From contig JADJGB010000008.1 in NCBI GenBank assembly GCA_016708305.1, positions 1,984,001-2,048,000 of the forward strand: 64,000 nucleotides of DNA, written 5' to 3'. Below the pieces are notes generated by a model. It was not told where the DNA came from and made no database searches. It saw only the letters and a program-made list of their open reading frames with translations. The DNA is from Sphingobacteriales bacterium (GTDB lineage: Bacteria > Bacteroidota > Bacteroidia > Chitinophagales > Chitinophagaceae). The position numbers and the translations under genes were made by a program. The stretch's first letter is position 1; every line of letters starts with the position of its first letter. Shown piece after piece: positions 20,424 to 29,315 of this stretch.

Positions 20424-21407
20424 TTATCCAAACAATCCTTTTTTAAGTGATCTTATACCTTCACCTATTTTGAAACCGTTGTGATAAACCTCTATGCGAT
20501 AATCGCCTTTTTTAAAACCATCATTATTCTGAATTGAAAATGATATGCCTTTTTTTGTTCCGCGTTCATATTCTATGGGTAGTTTGGCAGTAAAATTACG
20601 GTCGCCATCCTGACGTGTGGTTATTGCTCCTGAACCTAAGCTTGCATTTTGAACAATCTTGCCATTTGGGTCTGATACAATAACATATAAATCTGCTGGG
20701 CCTGAGGTGGTGATTCGGTTTTCTACATTAAAACTGATTTGAAGTTTATCCACTCGTTTAGCAATGGCCGTTTCTTTTTCTTTACCACCTTTTTTAATTT
20801 TTAGTGGCGTTATTATCATACCAGAGGCAGATAAAGTGCTACCCACATCAACGGTATTAGCCAGTTCCTCATTTTCGGCTGCTTTTGTCTGAAGGTTTTG
20901 ATTCAAGACAGTTTTTTCTTCATTAAGTACTGTATTTTGAGCAGTCAATTGCTGATTTTCTCCTTTCAGCTTAGTTACCTGAACTTCTAACCGCCCTATC
21001 TGCCCATTCAATTCGCCAATTAAATGTCTGGCACGTTTTAAATCTGTATTAGTGGCATTTTTATCCGTTAAAATTTTGTTAATTTCTATTTTTTTGGTTT
21101 CAATTTCTCTTTGCAATGACGTTCTTTCTCCCTGCAGGCTGTTGTTTGCTCCGGTGATGGAGTCTAAACGCATTTCGGCGAGGTTAAATAATTGCCTTAG
21201 AGAATCAGATTCAGACATGGTGTTGGCTATTTCGGCATTCTTTTCGGCAATGCTGCCTGTTGAAGCGTTTTTGTCCCATAACATATAACCCCAGGTGCCA
21301 AGCAAGGCTGCCACTAACAGGCCTATTATTAAATTTCTTCCTCCATTTGAATTTTTGGAGTAATTATTTTCTGGCTGGGTTGAAGAAGGATAATTTGTAT
21401 TTGTCAT
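20424..21407 (-). CDS. Membrane-anchored coiled-coil protein, function unknown
   Basis: 327 aa in three parts. A short Asn/Ser-rich cytoplasmic tail leads to one membrane helix (LIIGLLVAALLGTWGYML, about residues 26-43). Then comes a long predicted coiled coil (about 55-190: SLQGERTSLQREIETKKIEI through VLNEEKTVLNQNLQTKAAEN), and finally a beta-rich C-terminal domain (about 205-327: VDKLQISFNVENRITTSGPADLYVIVSDPNGKIVQ, ending in GDYRIEVYHNGFKIGEG). The topology suggests an inner-membrane protein with a periplasmic coiled coil and an Ig-like tip. I do not recognise the family. Single gene, convergent with the men operon. Confidence 0.75.
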   Translation of the reverse strand: MTNTNYPSSTQPENNYSKNSNGGRNLIIGLLVAALLGTWGYMLWDKNASTGSIAEKNAEIANTMSESDSLRQLFNLAEMRLDSITGANNSLQGERTSLQREIETKKIEINKILTDKNATNTDLKRARHLIGELNGQIGRLEVQVTKLKGENQQLTAQNTVLNEEKTVLNQNLQTKAAENEELANTVDVGSTLSASGMIITPLKIKKGGKEKETAIAKRVDKLQISFNVENRITTSGPADLYVIVSDPNGKIVQNASLGSGAITTRQDGDRNFTAKLPIEYERGTKKGISFSIQNNDGFKKGDYRIEVYHNGFKIGEGIRSLKKGLFG

Positions 21408-21523
21408 TTGATATTTATACTTTTTTTTAGAGAAATTTTTTATACAGGTTGTGAAGCAGAAATTATGCCAAACTAATTTGCATATTCATTTCGTAAAGTT
21501 TAAAATCGGCTGCTTTTTTCAAA

Positions 21524-22220
21524 TTATTCCTGTTCGGTAAAAAAAATACTCGCATAATAGTGCCTCAATAACACTGCCTTTTCAGCGATATTATTGGAAT
21601 AATCAGAAAGTAAGCCCCCCTTAATCAAATAATGAGGGGATAGGAGGAGATTGACTGCGTTTTTGTATAATCTTCAGCCATGCCTTTTCGGGATTTTCAC
21701 AGAAGCTGTAGAGGATAATATAATACATTAAAGTTTGTATGACCATGGTTACGAGATTGGAGAAACGCCAGTCTCGTTTTATCCTTTTCCTGACTACTGA
21801 AAGTAATAAATTGGCTATAAGTGTTACCCATATTTGCGTTTTTATGGCATTTACACTTTCGCCATAGAAATATTTGAGTGGGAAGTATGTGCTTCGGAAA
21901 GCATGCCAATCACTATTTCTCTCAAAGAGTCGTAGCGCATCAATACTCCATAAAGCATTACTACCAGGTGAGAATAACCGTCTAATTTTTTTACATAACG
22001 GTCAAATCCTCCTCGTCGGCTGATGTTGACTATTTCTTGCTTATCTGCTAAACTTAATAACTGGGTAAAAAGCGGCTGTCCGGTAAAATGTATATTTTTG
22101 CTCACGGTATATTTTGTTTGTGTGGTAACTACAAAATAAACCAAAGGGGTGCATTTTTCAAACAAAAAAATAGCACCCCTATTTTATACCCTTAATTTTG
22201 AGTTTACCGGACAGGAATAA
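21524..22220 (-). mobile_element. IS4-family element, internally deleted, both terminal inverted repeats present
   Basis: The ends are 18-bp inverted repeats: TTATTCCTGTTCGGTAAA at 21524-21541 and the complement of TTATTCCTGTCCGGTAAA at 22203-22220 (17/18 match). Between them are only the N-terminal and C-terminal parts of an IS4-type (DUF4372-containing) transposase, so at 697 bp the element is about half the length expected for this group. I find no clear target duplication in the A/T-rich flanks. With intact ends it could still be moved in trans by a complete relative. Confidence 0.8.
21621..22105 (-). pseudogene. IS4-type transposase remnant, central DDE region deleted
   Basis: From the GTG at 22105, VSKNIHFTGQPLFTQLLSL through RYVKKLDGYSHLVVMLYGVL to SLREIVIGM matches the N-terminal DUF4372 region of Bacteroidota IS4 transposases. 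The frame then jumps (around 21880-21905) to FRSTYFPLKYFYGESVNAIK and QIWVTLIANLLLSVVRKRIK, followed by RDWRFSNLVTM, the extreme C-terminal part of the same family, ending near IPSLFD at 21621. The roughly 200 residues that should lie between, including the catalytic acids, are missing and the two parts are out of frame. Non-functional. Confidence 0.82.
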
Positions 22221-22290
22221 AATAAAATAAATGGTTATTTAAAATCCATTAGTTTTACACCATTCAAAAAAGGTGTACATAAAGCGATAA

Positions 22291-23286
22291 ATGGCAATAG
22301 AAAATATCATAAAGGATTGGGATAGAGGGAAATATGCGCCCAAATACTGGTTGGAGGGCGAAGAGGAGTATTATATCGATAAAGTAGTCAACTACGCCGA
22401 AGAATATATTTTAACCGAGGAGGAAGCATCATTTAACTTAACTGTATTTTATGGCAGAGATACCAATTGGGCGGATATAATCAATACTTGCAGAAAATAC
22501 CCGATGTTTTCCGAAAGACAGGTAGTCATTATCAAAGAAGCGCAGTATTTGAAAGGAATAGAAAAATTGGAGGCTTATATACAAAAACCACTTCTTTCAA
22601 CAATTTTGGTTATTTCGCATAAAGAAAAAAAAATAGACAGCCGTACACGATTTGGTAAACTTGTGAAAGAAAAGGGGGTTTTTGAGAGTACCAAAAAACT
22701 GGCTGAAAACAAATTGCCGGACTGGGTGATTAATTTGGTTAGAAAATTGGGATTAAGTATCACGCCTCTTGCAAGTACGTTACTGGTAGAACATATTGGC
22801 AATGATCTAAACAGAATTGAGAGCGAGTTGGATAAAGTTGTACTCAATCTTGGCAAACGGAAAACAATAACAGAAGATGATATCGAAAAATATGTAGGCA
22901 TCAGCAAAGAATATAATGCTTTTGCACTGCAGAAAGCCATCGCCAAAAAGGACAAACGAAATGCGATGAAGATTATTCAGTATTTTATTGATAATCCCGA
23001 AATGGCGCCAATGCCGGTTTTGCTGGCCTCGATATATTCCTTCTTCGGTAAGGTGTATATGATATATGGAAACACAGACAGCAGAGATTCACTGGCTTCA
23101 AACTTAGGTGTAAATCCTTATTTTTTAAGCGATTATATAGAAGCATCGAGAAAGTATGATTTGCAAGCGGTGCAAAAAATTTTGCTGCTTTTGCATCAAT
23201 ATAATTTAAAAAGCATTGGTATCCACTCCGTTAATTTAGAAAATGAAGCCATTTTAAAGGAGTTGTTGGTGAAGATTATGTACTGA
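22291..23286 (+). CDS. holA: DNA polymerase III delta subunit
   Basis: Clamp-loader subunit that opens the sliding clamp. The 331-aa protein has the HolA pattern: PKYWLEGEEEYYIDKVVNYAEEYIL at the N-terminus (where E. coli has LLGNDPLL), VFYGRDTNWADIINTCRKYPMFSERQVVIIKEAQYLKG, then a three-helix lid with LLVEHIGNDLNRIESELDKV, and the collar region EKYVGISKEYNAFALQKAIAKKD. It is intact and starts with an ATG about 70 bp beyond the edge of the IS4 remnant, which may have brought or disturbed its upstream region. Confidence 0.9.
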   Translation: MAIENIIKDWDRGKYAPKYWLEGEEEYYIDKVVNYAEEYILTEEEASFNLTVFYGRDTNWADIINTCRKYPMFSERQVVIIKEAQYLKGIEKLEAYIQKPLLSTILVISHKEKKIDSRTRFGKLVKEKGVFESTKKLAENKLPDWVINLVRKLGLSITPLASTLLVEHIGNDLNRIESELDKVVLNLGKRKTITEDDIEKYVGISKEYNAFALQKAIAKKDKRNAMKIIQYFIDNPEMAPMPVLLASIYSFFGKVYMIYGNTDSRDSLASNLGVNPYFLSDYIEASRKYDLQAVQKILLLLHQYNLKSIGIHSVNLENEAILKELLVKIMY

Positions 23287-23297
23287 TTGTATCGTCG

Positions 23298-24416
23298 TCA
23301 TAAATTCATTTCCTGCACTGCCATTTTCCCGATTCTGGGAGCCAGCGCCACACCCATTCCGCTTAGTCGCACGGCGCAGGTTATCCTTTTAGAAACCCGT
23401 TTTACAATCGGAAACTTTTCAGCTCCTACCGCCATGATTCCTGCCCAACGATGTGTGATTGCCGGCTTTTTACCCCGCAGGATAGTTTCGGATAGAAAGT
23501 TATCCAGCTCTGTTTGAATGACCGGCGATGTGGACATTTCATCAGTTGTTTCCAATTCAAAAGCTTTATTTCTGGCGCCACCAAGCAGCACCCTGTCATT
23601 CAGATTTCTGAAATAATAAAAACCTTCGTCATAATGAAAGCAACCTCTGATTTTCAGATTTTTTACCGGCGCAGTCAATAATACCTGACCGCGCACAGGG
23701 TAGAGATCCAATTCCGGCAACAATGGTTTTGAAAACGCATTGGTACAGATAACCATTTGTTCTGCCTTTAGTTTTGTGGGCAGATTAGTGGTGAGCAGGA
23801 CACCTTCATTTTTTTCTTCAAATTCCTTTAACTCGGTAGCATACATAATTTGAACACCCATCGAAATCAATAATTGCGATAGCGCTGCCAGTAATTTACC
23901 GGGGTGCAAAGCGCCTTCGAACTTATTTTCGAGCAAATGATTTACTGATTTAAATCCAAATTTTTTAATGAGCGAATCATTTTGATTTATGGTTTTTGAA
24001 GAGCCGGTTATGCACTTCAAATGCTTATTAATTTCTCCCAATCGGCTTAGGCTTTCATCAGTCTTCAGAAGTTCAAAACCGCCGCAGGAGTCGTAGTCTA
24101 TTGCCTTGTTTGGGAAAACTTCTCTGATTGTTTTCAATCCCTTGAATCTGAGGTTGATTAACTGCATCGTTTTGTCAAGTCCCATTGTGTTGATGTCTGA
24201 GATGATTTCTGTAAGACTGCCAAAACAAGCAAATCCTGCATTACGCCCTGATGCGCCAAAAGGGATAACATTTCTTTCTATGAGTAGCATTTTCTTTTTT
24301 GGAAATTTCTTTTTCAGGTGGAAAGCCGTCCACAGCCCGCTAAAGCCTGCACCAATGATAATAATGTCTTGTGGCGCAAAAAAAGCATCTTGCTCCCAAA
24401 TGCTAATGTCGTGCAT
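23298..24416 (-). CDS. FAD-dependent oxidoreductase, DadA/glycine oxidase-like
   Basis: 372 aa. The dinucleotide-binding motif IIIGAGFSGLWTAFHLKK is at about residues 19-36, followed by the ribose-binding LLIERNVIPFGASGRNAGF. The C-terminal FAD-contact block reads HRWAGIMAVGAEKFPIVKRV, then VRLSGMGVALAPRIGKM. This is the DAO (D-amino-acid oxidase) superfamily. The substrate is probably a secondary or D-amino acid, but nothing nearby identifies it. Convergent with holA, 11 bp between the two stops. No signal peptide, so cytoplasmic. Confidence 0.85.
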   Translation of the reverse strand: MHDISIWEQDAFFAPQDIIIIGAGFSGLWTAFHLKKKFPKKKMLLIERNVIPFGASGRNAGFACFGSLTEIISDINTMGLDKTMQLINLRFKGLKTIREVFPNKAIDYDSCGGFELLKTDESLSRLGEINKHLKCITGSSKTINQNDSLIKKFGFKSVNHLLENKFEGALHPGKLLAALSQLLISMGVQIMYATELKEFEEKNEGVLLTTNLPTKLKAEQMVICTNAFSKPLLPELDLYPVRGQVLLTAPVKNLKIRGCFHYDEGFYYFRNLNDRVLLGGARNKAFELETTDEMSTSPVIQTELDNFLSETILRGKKPAITHRWAGIMAVGAEKFPIVKRVSKRITCAVRLSGMGVALAPRIGKMAVQEMNL

Positions 24417-24488
24417 GATGATTATTTTTATAAATGTAAATCATAATTTTTACTAAATTAAATATATCTGAGGTTTAAAATTACTGCT

Positions 24489-24893
24489 ATGGCTTACTGG
24501 TTGATAAAATCAGAACCTTTTAAATATAGTTGGGATCAGTTTGTGAAGGATAAAAAAACCTTTTGGGATGGTGTAAGAAATTATGCAGCACGAAATAACC
24601 TGAAAGCCATGAAAAAGGGCGATTTGGCTTTCTTTTACCATAGCAATGAAGGAGTGGAAATAGTGGGAATAGCCAAAGTAGTAAAAGAAGCCTATCCCGA
24701 CCCCACCATCGATGATGAAAGGTGGGTGGCGGTTGATTTTTCACCGGTAAAGAAATTGAAAAACCCTGTAACATTGGCTCAAATTAAGGCTGAACCAAAG
24801 TTGGTCAATATGGATCTGGTTCGGTTAGGCCGACTGTCTGTGCAGACAATAAAACCAGAAGAGTGGGAGCTTATTCTGCAAATGTCTTCTTAA
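24489..24893 (+). CDS. EVE-domain protein
   Basis: 134 aa made of one EVE (PUA/YTH-like) domain: MAYWLIKSEPFKYSWDQF, WDGVRNYAARNNLKAMKKGDLAFFYHSNE, VGIAKVVKEAYPDP, WVAVDFSPVKKLKNPVTL, and the ending RLSVQTIKPEEWELIL. EVE domains have an aromatic pocket that in related proteins reads modified nucleobases in DNA or RNA. Housekeeping EVE proteins of this length are widespread and their ligand is unsettled. Divergent from the FAD oxidoreductase gene with a 72-bp gap. Confidence 0.92.
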   Translation: MAYWLIKSEPFKYSWDQFVKDKKTFWDGVRNYAARNNLKAMKKGDLAFFYHSNEGVEIVGIAKVVKEAYPDPTIDDERWVAVDFSPVKKLKNPVTLAQIKAEPKLVNMDLVRLGRLSVQTIKPEEWELILQMSS

Positions 24894-25058
24894 AAAAGGT
24901 TACATTCTTTATGCAATTTGTATAAATGTGCATCATAGGTGTAATTCTATATTGCCGTAGTAGTTATTACCTCAATGATCCGGACAGTTGTGTAAATGAT
25001 TGCTATTGCAACCAGCCTGATAAAACAGGAAAAATTTTAATAATCAAAAACTTAAAAA

Positions 25059-25934
25059 ATGAAAAGACATTTTTTGGCTTACCTGTTGCTCATGTTTACG
25101 GTAGCCGCCTGCAGTCAGGCTTCTCGTGATTCTAAAAACATCTCACCTGCCGAAAAATCGGTTGCTCCCAATTTGAATTTGGAATCAACTGAAGCAGTTA
25201 CTGATGAATCAACTACAGATAAATCAATCTCGAATTCGAATGAAACACTATCGGGAATTGATTTTGACAAAAAAATAATAAAGAACGCCACTGTTCTTCT
25301 TGAAGTAAAAAATAATAAGGATTATGCCCAAAAAATGAAAGACATTATCAAAAAACATGGCGCTTATATATCAAAAGAAGAGAACTATAATACAGAAGAA
25401 AAAGTTGAAACCGTGCTGGGTATCAGAGTGCCTGTTCCGCAATTTGAAGGACTTATAAATGAACTTGCTTTCGATGATGCAAGGCAACTGGAGCGTAGTG
25501 TTACCAGCGAAGACATAACAGGGCAGATGATTGACGTAAAAGCCAGATTAGAGGCAAAGAAAGCAACGCGCGAAAAATACCTTGAATTTTTAAAGCAGGG
25601 AAAAACAGTGGAAGACGTGTTAAGGGTTCAGGCTGAAATAAATAATATTCAGGAACAAATTGAATCTGCTGAACGCAGGCTGGCTTACCTCAGTAATCAG
25701 ACACAGTACAGCACCATTACCCTTACTTATTTTGAGCCAAAGTCCGGTTATGAATACAATGGGAAGCCGAGTTTTTTGTCAAGAATCGGTAATGCGTTCA
25801 TAAATGGTGGGAAATGGTTTGTTGATTTATTAATTGCAATTATCGCTATCTGGCCTTTCTGGTTGGCAATAGCAATCATCTGGTTGGTGATAAGGCAATA
25901 CAGAAAAAATAAAACTATAAACAAGAATGTGTAG
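25059..25934 (+). CDS. DUF4349 lipoprotein with C-terminal membrane anchor
   Basis: 291 aa. It has a lipoprotein signal (MKRHFLAYLLLMFTVAACSQ, lipobox VAAC), then an Asn/Ser/Thr-rich linker. The DUF4349 domain (about residues 65-225) contains IKNATVLLEVKNNKDYAQKM, LGIRVPVPQFEGLINEL, SEDITGQMIDVKARLEAKKATREKYLE and the coiled coil VEDVLRVQAEINNIQEQIESAERRL. A hydrophobic stretch near the C-terminus (LLIAIIAIWPFWLAIAII) and a basic tail complete it. The role of DUF4349 is not established. The sirtuin gene starts 9 bp after the stop, so the two are probably co-transcribed. Confidence 0.88.
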   Translation: MKRHFLAYLLLMFTVAACSQASRDSKNISPAEKSVAPNLNLESTEAVTDESTTDKSISNSNETLSGIDFDKKIIKNATVLLEVKNNKDYAQKMKDIIKKHGAYISKEENYNTEEKVETVLGIRVPVPQFEGLINELAFDDARQLERSVTSEDITGQMIDVKARLEAKKATREKYLEFLKQGKTVEDVLRVQAEINNIQEQIESAERRLAYLSNQTQYSTITLTYFEPKSGYEYNGKPSFLSRIGNAFINGGKWFVDLLIAIIAIWPFWLAIAIIWLVIRQYRKNKTINKNV

Positions 25935-25943
25935 GTTTACGCC

Positions 25944-26642
25944 ATGAAGAAAAAATTAGTTGTGCTTACGGGAGCGGGAATCAGCGCCGAAAGCGGTATC
26001 AAAACATTCAGGGACAGCGACGGCCTTTGGGAGGGCTACAATGTGATAGAAGTAGCATCACCCGAAGGCTGGCGCAAAAACCCGGCACAGGTACTTGAGT
26101 TTTATAATATGCGGCGAAAAAATGTAGCACACGTGCATCCCAATGCAGCTCATTTTGGCCTTGCCGAATTGGAAAAGGATTATGATGTACATGTCATTAC
26201 TCAAAATATTGATGATCTGCACGAAAGGGCAGGTTCTTCAAAAGTTGTGCATCTTCATGGCGAAATTTTTAGGATGAGAAGTGAAAAATCTTTGTCGCCT
26301 TCTTATGAAATCAAAGGAGATATCAATTTGGGTGACCTTGCACCCGATGGAGGGCAACTGCGCCCTGACATTGTATGGTTTGGCGAGGAAGTGCCAATGA
26401 TTGGCAATGCAACTCAAATAGCTTACGATGCGGATATTTTTGTTGTGGTGGGCACTTCTATGGTGGTGTATCCGGCAGCAGGGTTGATAGATGTGGTGCC
26501 ACTGAGCAGCCCAAAATATATCATTGATAAATCCATCCCTTTTGTAAGGACTACACGCAACCTTGTTGCCATAGAGAAACCTGCCACTCAGGGCGTAAAG
26601 GAGCTACAGGAAATATTGAAGAAAGAAATTACTATGCGTTGA
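25944..26642 (+). CDS. NAD-dependent protein deacylase (sirtuin) without zinc cysteines
   Basis: 232 aa. NAD-binding motifs are GAGISAESGIKTFRDSDGLW (residues 10-30) and TQNIDDLHERAGS; the catalytic His105 lies in VVHLHGEIF. The Tyr54-Asn-Met-Arg57 pattern (YxxR) is the acid-binding signature of the class III sirtuins CobB and SIRT5, which remove succinyl and related acidic acyl groups. The four cysteines that hold structural zinc in most sirtuins are absent; the corresponding stretch reads RMRSEKSLSPSYEIKGDI. That variation occurs in other Bacteroidota sirtuins. Follows the DUF4349 gene and abuts, convergently, the saccharopine dehydrogenase gene. Confidence 0.9.
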   Translation: MKKKLVVLTGAGISAESGIKTFRDSDGLWEGYNVIEVASPEGWRKNPAQVLEFYNMRRKNVAHVHPNAAHFGLAELEKDYDVHVITQNIDDLHERAGSSKVVHLHGEIFRMRSEKSLSPSYEIKGDINLGDLAPDGGQLRPDIVWFGEEVPMIGNATQIAYDADIFVVVGTSMVVYPAAGLIDVVPLSSPKYIIDKSIPFVRTTRNLVAIEKPATQGVKELQEILKKEITMR

Positions 26643-27973
26643 TTACTGCTCATTAAACGCAATACCGTTTTGGGCAAGTTCTGCAAGAATCGGCTCATAA
26701 ATTTCTTTAAGAACCGGGATGTGCAATCCTCTTGAGGTAATCGTATTGTTTAAAATTAATTTGGTAGCTATTGCCATCGGCAAACCTACTGTTTTGGCCA
26801 TGCCGGTATGAACATTGTTATCGCCTTTTACAATTAGTGTACTTTTGATGGAGTGGGTGGTATTGTTTTTCAGATAATCAATTTCATGCAGCATGATTAC
26901 CAAATCTTTGTCTTCGGGTTGAAGTTTCAGTTTTGTTTCTAACAAATATCTGATGATATCTGCTGAAGTGTTGGCATGTTCGGGAATGGGTTCTTCATTG
27001 TTTAATCCAAGGGAATCAAAAAGCTGTTTTGTCAGCAAATGGTCCTCTTTATCAATATAACGGTTTAAAAAGTCATCTACATTATCCGATTTGGTATAAA
27101 AATTCAAACAACCGTTAAACCATTTATTAATGCTTTTCCCCTTATAGTTTTTGATGGTTGTTTCGTCTGCATTGTCAGTGAGCCCAGCTAATATTACGGC
27201 ATGCCAGCCTTTACAGAAATCAGGATGTCTGAGTGTGGTTCTGATAAAAGTATCAATATTATCCAGATTGTATAAAGACATGTATGATAAAGAATTTCTG
27301 TTTGGATAGTAAGCGTATTCGCCAAGACTGGGAACGTTTACGGTTTCGCAATCCTCAAACACTTCATAATAATCCAGTTCGTAGGTTTCACCATTTTGTT
27401 TATACACAGCTCCCATTCTTCCGGAATTCACCACATTTATGGGGTTCCAGCTGATTTTGTAGTGCCATGGATTATTATCACTTTCGGGGGCAATCAGCCC
27501 GCCGCAATGCGATCTAAAGCTGGTTACTTTACCACCTTCACTTTTTATTTTATCAAATATCTGCATGGCGCTCATGTGGTCAATGCCTGGGTCCAGTCCT
27601 ATCTCACAAAGGAAAAGTAGTTGATTGTCTTCAATTTCTTTTTCCAGTTCTTTCATTGACTGATCGATGTAAGAAGCTGTAAGCAAATGTTTTTTGCATT
27701 GTACGCAATCTTTAGCAATCAGCAGGTGATGCGCCGGCGGAAGCATTGAAATGACTATATCCGAGTCGTTGACGAGTGAGGTTCTTTCATCAGCATTATT
27801 AATATCAAATGAAAAAGCTCTTGCATTGGAATGACCTGCTGTTTTACTTTTTGCCAGATGTAGATCTGCATCTACCACTATTAGTTTCAGTTCTCAGTTT
27901 CAGATTGTTTTAATAAGTAGTCAATTAAGACAGTAGTTGATTTGCCGGCACCAAAAAGTAAAATTTTCTTCAT
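26643..27973 (-). CDS. Saccharopine dehydrogenase family protein, one frameshift
   Basis: Rossmann-fold dehydrogenase of the LYS9/saccharopine type, ~443 aa once the frame is restored. The N-terminus MKKILLFGAGKSTTVLIDYLL supplies the glycine-rich nucleotide loop. One base is missing near 27888: ENW should run into KLIVVDADLHLAKS. Further motifs: SDIVISMLPPAHHLLIAKDC, LFLCEIGLDPGIDHMSAMQ, SFRSHCGGLIAPESDNNPW and the C-terminal GMAKTVGLPMAIATKLILN. The family acts on saccharopine in lysine metabolism; the exact direction is not readable here. Only one base-pair junction separates it from the convergent sirtuin stop. Confidence 0.88.
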
Positions 27974-28027
27974 ACAACACGCATTTGTTTAAAAGTCAAC
28001 ACGTAAGAGTTATTAAAGGTAATAAAA

Positions 28028-28059
28028 AAATAGCTGCGAATGATTATTTGCAGCTATTT
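28028..28059 (-). terminator. Rho-independent terminator of sodC
   Basis: Perfect 10-bp stem (AAATAGCTGC with GCAGCTATTT). On the minus strand the right arm runs directly into ATTTTTTTATT. It lies 24 bp beyond the sodC stop. Confidence 0.85.
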
Positions 28060-28082
28060 GAAAATTAGTTTTTGTATGATTA

Positions 28083-28622
28083 TTAACGCTTCTCAATTAC
28101 CCCGCAACCAATTCTTGGCCCTGAGTTCCCTGTGGGTTGAGTTTTGTAATCATCAATGCCTCCATGCACAATAATACCTCTGCTTATAATATTATTGATA
28201 TTGCCTTCTTTTACAGACCATCTGTCGGTAGTTATAACCACCTTGCCATTGCCGTTTTTGTCTAAACTGATATTCCCAATATCTCCCGAATGAAATGGTG
28301 GTTTACCCCATTGTCCATGGTTTTCTTTGGTAGGGTTCCAGTGTCCATGTGTATTGTCGCCTTTATTACCACAGTCGCCATGCTCATGAAAATGAACTGC
28401 CACCGAGCCGTTGGCTTTTTCTTTAATATTTATTTTCATCACCATCGTTATTTGGCCGTCTTTTTGTAAATAAAAATCTGCACTACCCACATTGATACCG
28501 GTATTGGCAGTAGATTGTAATTGCGCCGAAGCAATTAAATTTTTGGTATTTATTTTACTACTGCTTCCGCAAGAGGAGAGAAGCAGAAATCCCGGCAACA
28601 ACAAAAAAAGAAAAAATTTCAT
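28083..28622 (-). CDS. sodC: Cu/Zn superoxide dismutase family lipoprotein
   Basis: Periplasmic or outer-membrane dismutase for superoxide. From the ATG at 28622 it has the lipoprotein signal MKFFLFLLLPGFLLLSSC; an upstream in-frame ATG at 28658 would spoil that signal. Cu and Zn ligands are visible in VAVHFHEHGDCGNKGDNTHGHWNP, PFHSGDIGNISLDKNGNG and GIIVHGGIDDYKTQP, and the end NSGPRIGCGVI has the conserved Arg and the second disulfide cysteine. About 179 aa. Candidate promoter elements at 28692-28726 and a strong terminator frame it as a single-gene transcript. Confidence 0.93.
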   Translation of the reverse strand: MKFFLFLLLPGFLLLSSCGSSSKINTKNLIASAQLQSTANTGINVGSADFYLQKDGQITMVMKINIKEKANGSVAVHFHEHGDCGNKGDNTHGHWNPTKENHGQWGKPPFHSGDIGNISLDKNGNGKVVITTDRWSVKEGNINNIISRGIIVHGGIDDYKTQPTGNSGPRIGCGVIEKR

Positions 28623-28691
28623 AATTAGATTATTTTGATTTAAAATTGACTTTTGCAAGAATTATAAAATCTGAAAAATTTAAAATTTATG

Positions 28692-28726
28692 CAAAATTAA
28701 ATTGTTTTATTGTAGTGTTTAACAAA
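28692..28726 (-). promoter_or_regulatory. Candidate sodC promoter: TTTG, 23 bp, TAATTTTG
   Basis: On the minus strand, TTTG (28726-28723) is followed 23 bp later by TAATTTTG (28699-28692), at the upper limit of the spacing of the Bacteroidota TTTG/TAnnTTTG promoter. Predicted start near 28685, a leader of about 63 nt. Confidence 0.5.
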
Positions 28727-28737
28727 TCAAAAAGAAA

Positions 28738-29295
28738 ATGGTTGAAAATAAAAACCCATGGATTGTAAAAGGAGAAAAATCAATCTACGACAATGTGTGG
28801 ATAAATGTTACGGAGTATGATATTATCAACCCTTCGGGTGGCAAAGGGATTTATGGCAAGGTTCATTTTAAAAACACGGCTATCGGAATTGTAGTAATGG
28901 ATGATGAACAAAATATCTGGCTGGTAGGTCAGTACCGGTTTGTACTAAATGAGTATTCCTGGGAAATTCCTGAAGGCGGTTGCCCTGAAGGAGAAGATTA
29001 CCTGGCTGCCGCAAAGCGTGAACTCCTGGAGGAGACCGGCTTAGTAGCCCAAAACTGGCGACAATTGATGAAATTGCATTTATCCAACTCTGTTACAGAT
29101 GAACTGTCAATTATGTTTCTGGCAACTCAATTGGAGGAAAAGACGCCCAGCCCGGAGGAGACTGAGCAGTTGATGGTAAAAAAAATACCTTTTGCAGAGG
29201 CAGTGAAAATGGTTTAACAAGGTAAAATAACAGATGCAATTTCGGTAGCTGCCATTCAAAGGGTGCAACTATTACTACTTTCAAATACTCTATAG
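28738..29295 (+). CDS. NUDIX hydrolase with an in-frame stop near the C-terminus
   Basis: ADP-ribose-pyrophosphatase-like NUDIX protein. The Nudix box is complete: G-GCPEG-E-DYLAAAK-REL-L-EE-T-GL, matching Gx5Ex7REUxEExGU. Flanking sequence such as NIWLVGQYRFVLNEYSWEIPEGG is typical of NudF-like enzymes. A TAA at 29215-29217 ends the frame after AEAVKMV, but the same frame continues as QGKITDAISVAAIQRVQLLLLSNTL to a second stop at 29293-29295. That continuation is the family's usual C-terminal helix. A single base change (TTA to TAA) would explain it. Either a truncated gene or a sequencing error. Confidence 0.88.
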
Positions 29296-29315
29296 TGAAA
29301 ATTTAATTGCAATAA

